Below are positions 61,204 to 64,000 of a DNA stretch of 64,000 nucleotides, in pieces (within the stretch, counting starts at the first letter, position 1; the number at the start of each line of letters is the position of its first letter). This DNA is from Bacillus alveayuensis (GTDB taxonomy: Bacteria > Bacillota > Bacilli > Bacillales > Aeribacillaceae), in contig JAUSTR010000007.1 in assembly GCA_030812955.1 (NCBI GenBank), forward strand, positions 28,968 through 92,967. Direction: 5' to 3'. A program made the position numbers and the translations under genes. The notes beneath the pieces were generated by a model that worked only from the letters and a program-made list of their open reading frames with translations, was not told the origin of the DNA and searched no databases.

Positions 61204-62094
61204 TTGTGGACGATTGGAGTTGACTTAGGAGGAACGAATCTTCGTGTCGGAGTGATCAATGAAGCTGGACAGATAGTAATAGAAAAATCTTGTTCAACAA
61301 ATGCGGAAAAAGGGCCCAATTATGTCCTAAACCAAATGATTCAGTTCATCGAAGAAGTCAAAAAGGGAATGGACATTCATGCCATTGGCATCGGTTCACC
61401 TGGTCCTTTAAATCCATTTGAAGGCATTATATTAGAGCCGCCAAATCTTCCAGGCTGGCGAAATATTCCCTTAGTCGAGCGAGTTAAAAAGGCTACGAAT
61501 CTTCCTGTCGTACTAGATAATGATGCAAATGCAGCAGCATTAGCGGAAGCAACGGTTGGAGCAGGAAAGGATGTGAATAGTGTCTTTTACATTACAGTAA
61601 GTACCGGAATTGGCGGCGGATATGTTTTAAACAAAAAAATTGTCCAAGGGGCACAAGGAAATTGCGGGGAAATCGGAAACATGATCGTCGACCCAGCAGG
61701 TGAAGGAGCACCCGGTCTCAACAAGGGAGCGCTAGAAGCATTAGCAAGTGGAACCGCAATCGGAAGAGAGGGAGCCCGGCTTTTAGGAATAAAAGGAGGC
61801 GCCAAAGAAGTATTTCAGCTAGCTTATGAAGGGAACGAAACAGCAAAACAAATCATTGACCGTGCTGTTCATTATTTAGCAATTGGAATTGCTAATATCG
61901 TGCATACGGTCAATCCCGAAATGATTATTTTAGGCGGAGGGGTCATGAAATCTGGGGATGTCATCCTTGAACCGCTAAAAGACAAGGTAAAGGATTTCGT
62001 CTATCCAAGTTTACGAGATTCCATTCAAATAAAGCGTGCAGCCCTTGATCAAAAAGCGGGATTAATAGGGGCAGGGCTGCTAGCGCAAAAATAA
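61204..62094 (+). CDS. ROK-family sugar kinase (glucokinase-like)
   Basis: Sugar kinase of 296 residues. Phosphate motif VDLGGTNLRVG and catalytic Asp107 (LDNDANAAALAEA) are present, plus the YITVSTGIGGG and IILGGGVMKSG segments. It lacks the CxCGxxGCxE zinc motif of typical ROK proteins (replaced by DPAGEGAPGLNKGALEALASG), and the usual GEIGH histidine is Asn159 (GEIGNM). The start is TTG at 61204, six bases after GAGGTGA. It may phosphorylate glucose or another hexose; the altered metal and sugar site leaves specificity open. It is divergent from adhP. Confidence 0.82.
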   Translation: MWTIGVDLGGTNLRVGVINEAGQIVIEKSCSTNAEKGPNYVLNQMIQFIEEVKKGMDIHAIGIGSPGPLNPFEGIILEPPNLPGWRNIPLVERVKKATNLPVVLDNDANAAALAEATVGAGKDVNSVFYITVSTGIGGGYVLNKKIVQGAQGNCGEIGNMIVDPAGEGAPGLNKGALEALASGTAIGREGARLLGIKGGAKEVFQLAYEGNETAKQIIDRAVHYLAIGIANIVHTVNPEMIILGGGVMKSGDVILEPLKDKVKDFVYPSLRDSIQIKRAALDQKAGLIGAGLLAQK

Positions 62095-62162
62095 AAAGGA
62101 TTGTTGTCTTTTTCGCACGAGAAACGCTCGGTCTTTTGATAGAATCTAGCGGCTTAGCGCAG

Positions 62163-62393
62163 GAATCTCTCGGTTTCGGGTGGGAATCTCTCGGTTTCGG
62201 GTGGGAATCTCTCGGTTTGCGTCGCGAATTTCTCGGTTTCGGGTGGGAATCTCTCGGTTTCGGGTGAGAATCTCTCGGTTTCGGGTGGGAATCTCTCGGT
62301 TTCGGGTGAGAATCTCTCGGTTTGCGTCGCGAATCTCTCGGTTTGCGTCGCGAATCTCTCGGTTTCGCACAAAAATCTCTCGGTTTCCATAGC
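62163..62393 (-). repeat. 21-bp tandem array 3, about 11 units
   Basis: Read on the minus strand the units are GAAACCGAGAGATTC plus a 6-base tail (CCACCC, TCACCC or GCGAC-type), at an exact 21-bp period. Degenerate units extend left to about 62122. It is the same family as arrays 1 and 2, inverted in orientation, between the convergent kinase and tartrate-dehydrogenase-like genes. Confidence 0.9.
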
Positions 62394-62408
62394 CCATACA
62401 CAATAGAA

Positions 62409-62448
62409 AAAATCCTTTTTGAGCAAATTGTTGCTCAAAAAGGATTTT
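62409..62448. terminator. Bidirectional terminator between the ROK kinase and the dehydrogenase
   Basis: A perfect 18-bp inverted repeat AAAATCCTTTTTGAGCAA with its complement around an ATTG loop. A-rich left and T-rich right ends suit termination of both convergent genes. Confidence 0.8.
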
Positions 62449-62461
62449 CATTTGATCAATC

Positions 62462-63533
62462 TCACTTTCCGCTTTTTAATATTTCAACAACCCGATCTCC
62501 TACTTCAGATGTTGTAGCGGTTCCGCCCATATCCGGTGTTAATGTTTCATTTTCACTTAAAACTCCTTCGATGGCATTCAGAACAGATTTCCCAAGATGA
62601 TCGTAACCGAAAAAGTCAAGCATTTGGCTAGCGGACCAAATAGCAGCTAGAGGATTTGCAATCCCTTTTCCAGAGATATCTGGTGCTGAACCGTGTATTG
62701 GTTCAAACATCGATGGATACGTTCTTTCCGGGTTGATGTTTGCCCCAGCAGCAAGCCCTAATCCACCCGCAATGGCAGCTCCTAAATCTGTTAAAATATC
62801 GCCAAATAAATTGGAAGTCACGACCACCTCAAAGCGTTCGGGCTGTTTGATCATGTACATACTGGCTGCATCAACAAGATAAGAATACGTTTTTACATCT
62901 GGGTATTCTTTCCCAACCTCATCAAAAACTTGATCCCAAAAGACCATGGAATAATTAAGGGCATTCCCTTTGCTAATACTCGTTAACGATTTTCCTAATT
63001 TTCGTGCTGTTTCATATGCGTAGCGAATAACGCGTTCCGTTCCTTTTCGTGAAAAGACGCTTGTCTGCAAAACGACTTCTTCCGGTTTCCCTTTAAACAG
63101 CCATTCACCAGCTCCCGCATATTCTCCTTCACTGTTTTCCCGAATAAATAACATATCCACGTCTTCCAATTTTGCCTCTTTTAATGGACAAGGTGCACCT
63201 TTTAAACGTTTAATCGGACGAATATTAATGTATTGGTCAAAACTTTTTCGAATCTTAAGCAATAAATCCCATAAGGAAATATGATCGGGAACTCCTGGAT
63301 ATCCGACAGCGCCTAAATAAATCGCATCAAATTCCTTTAATTTCTCCAGTCCGTCCTCATCCATCATCTTCCCGTGTTTTAAGTAATACTCACATCCCCA
63401 AGGGAAATAGGTAAATTCAAATTCGAACTCACGGGCAATTTCGCTAGCAGCCTTTAACACCTTAATGCCTTCATTAATAACTTCTGGACCGATACCATCA
63501 CCGGCTATAACCGCAATATTGTATATTTTCAAT
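62462..63533 (-). CDS. Tartrate dehydrogenase/decarboxylase-like (YcsA/TtuC family)
   Basis: NAD-dependent beta-hydroxyacid oxidative decarboxylase of the isocitrate/isopropylmalate dehydrogenase family, about 356 residues. The IAVIAGDGIGPEV opening, the RENSEGEYAG substrate motif, the DAASMYMIKQPE region, the SNLFGDILTDLGAAIAGGLG metal motif and EPIHGSAPDISGKG are clear. The FTYFPWGCEYYLKHGKMM segment matches YcsA/TtuC (tartrate or D-malate dehydrogenases) rather than LeuB. A TTG at 63533 is 7 bases after AAAGGGG and is my start; an ATG at 63539 is only two bases from the RBS. Substrate is probably tartrate or D-malate. Confidence 0.85.
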
Positions 63534-63684
63534 TTCATTCCCCTTTCTAGTGTATGATTGTTACTAGGACTATAAATATTTAATTCTCTTATTTTTATAT
63601 ATTTCCTATTAAATCTAATATTGTTACTGTAGTTGAGCAATTCCGATTATAATAATTACCATAAAAAAACAAACAGGTTACCCC

Positions 63685-64000
63685 TTATGTCACGTGCAGC
63701 TGTTTTTTTACGGCATCAATAGGAATATTTGGTTTCTCCACATGATAAATGAACTCCACGAGGCTATATCCTTTTTTTCTCACGTAGGAGATCGAGCACA
63801 TTCGAAAAATCGCTGTTGGACTCGACATACTGTACACATAAGCAAGTTGTTCCAAGACCCAAATACCGTTTGACCGCCCGACGCCCGCGAACGCGGTATC
63901 CATTAAGCTTCAGGGGGAGATGAAGTCCAAAAAGAAGCAAATGTAGATGATGAATGTCCGTCATGAGGCTTTTGAAGGACATAAATAAGATAGAAAGCAT
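63685..64000 (-). pseudogene. Frameshifted gene fragment at window edge, family not recognised
   Basis: Minus-strand frames join across a run of seven A residues near 63771-63777: one reads GYRVRGRRAVKRYLGLGTTC and SDFSNVLDLLREKK, the other continues GYSLVEFIYHVEKPNIPIDA to a stop at 63685. Together they look like one C-terminal domain broken by a one-base change, or read across the window edge. No RBS is visible. I do not recognise the family. Confidence 0.35.

Overview
The window reads as chromosomal DNA of a low-GC, AT-rich member of the Bacillaceae. The evidence is Bacillus-type proteins throughout (UxuB/YjmF-like reductase, AcoABC/AcoR, YhgE, a ManR/ManP/ManA-like mannose set, a YfkN/YhcR-like wall nuclease), strong GGAGG ribosome binding sites, several TTG and GTG starts and CcpA-type cre sites. 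No rRNA or tRNA genes were seen. A thermophilic Geobacillus/Aeribacillus-like host is possible, but that is only an impression.

Layout. 1-4.2 kb: the 3' part of uxuB, a 17-unit 21-bp tandem array, a metallo-beta-lactamase-fold hydrolase, a cytoplasmic endonuclease I between two short MITEs, and a tnpB relic. 4.2-14.1 kb: a Gfo/Idh oxidoreductase, then a sigma-54 activator followed by a -24/-12 promoter and a five-gene operon made of two DUF917(S-Me-THD)/HyuA pairs around an NCS1 permease. 14.6-20.3 kb: acoABC with the sigma-54 activator acoR upstream and a -24/-12 promoter. 20.8-26 kb: a nonsense-riddled coiled-coil pseudogene fused to a nagA remnant, a NERD protein, a second 21-bp array and YhgE. 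26-31.5 kb: a 1,810-residue sortase-anchored nuclease/5'-nucleotidase with a candidate Pho box. 31.7-37.3 kb: a PRD regulator, PTS EIIBC and EIIA, a 39-residue membrane protein and manA.

37.8-53.9 kb is a 4-hydroxyphenylacetate (4-HPA) meta-cleavage cluster: LysR, HpaB, HpaC, a second FAD-synthetase-like protein, a DapA-family aldolase, two FAH-family HpaG halves, HpaF, HpaE, GntR, an MFS carrier, a TRAP transporter and HpaD. HpaBC would hydroxylate 4-HPA to homoprotocatechuate, HpaD open the ring, HpaE oxidise the semialdehyde, and HpaF/HpaG isomerise and decarboxylate. No HpaH or HpaI orthologue is visible, so the DapA-family protein is the candidate for the final C-C cleavage. A repeated ATATATGAT-type operator and cre sites suggest shared control.

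54-64 kb: a MerR regulator; an iron-alcohol dehydrogenase in one operon with a soluble histidine kinase and a sigma-54 response regulator; a zinc alcohol dehydrogenase followed by an internally deleted aldehyde dehydrogenase; a ROK kinase; a third 21-bp array; a tartrate-dehydrogenase-like enzyme; and a frameshifted fragment at the edge.

The most notable unannotated structure is a family of six hairpin-rich MITEs (about 120 or 195 bp). Each sits between 8-bp target duplications (four perfect, two with one mismatch), and three lie in the 4-HPA region. The second is a family of 21-bp tandem arrays with an AAACCGAGAGATT core at three separate intergenic sites.
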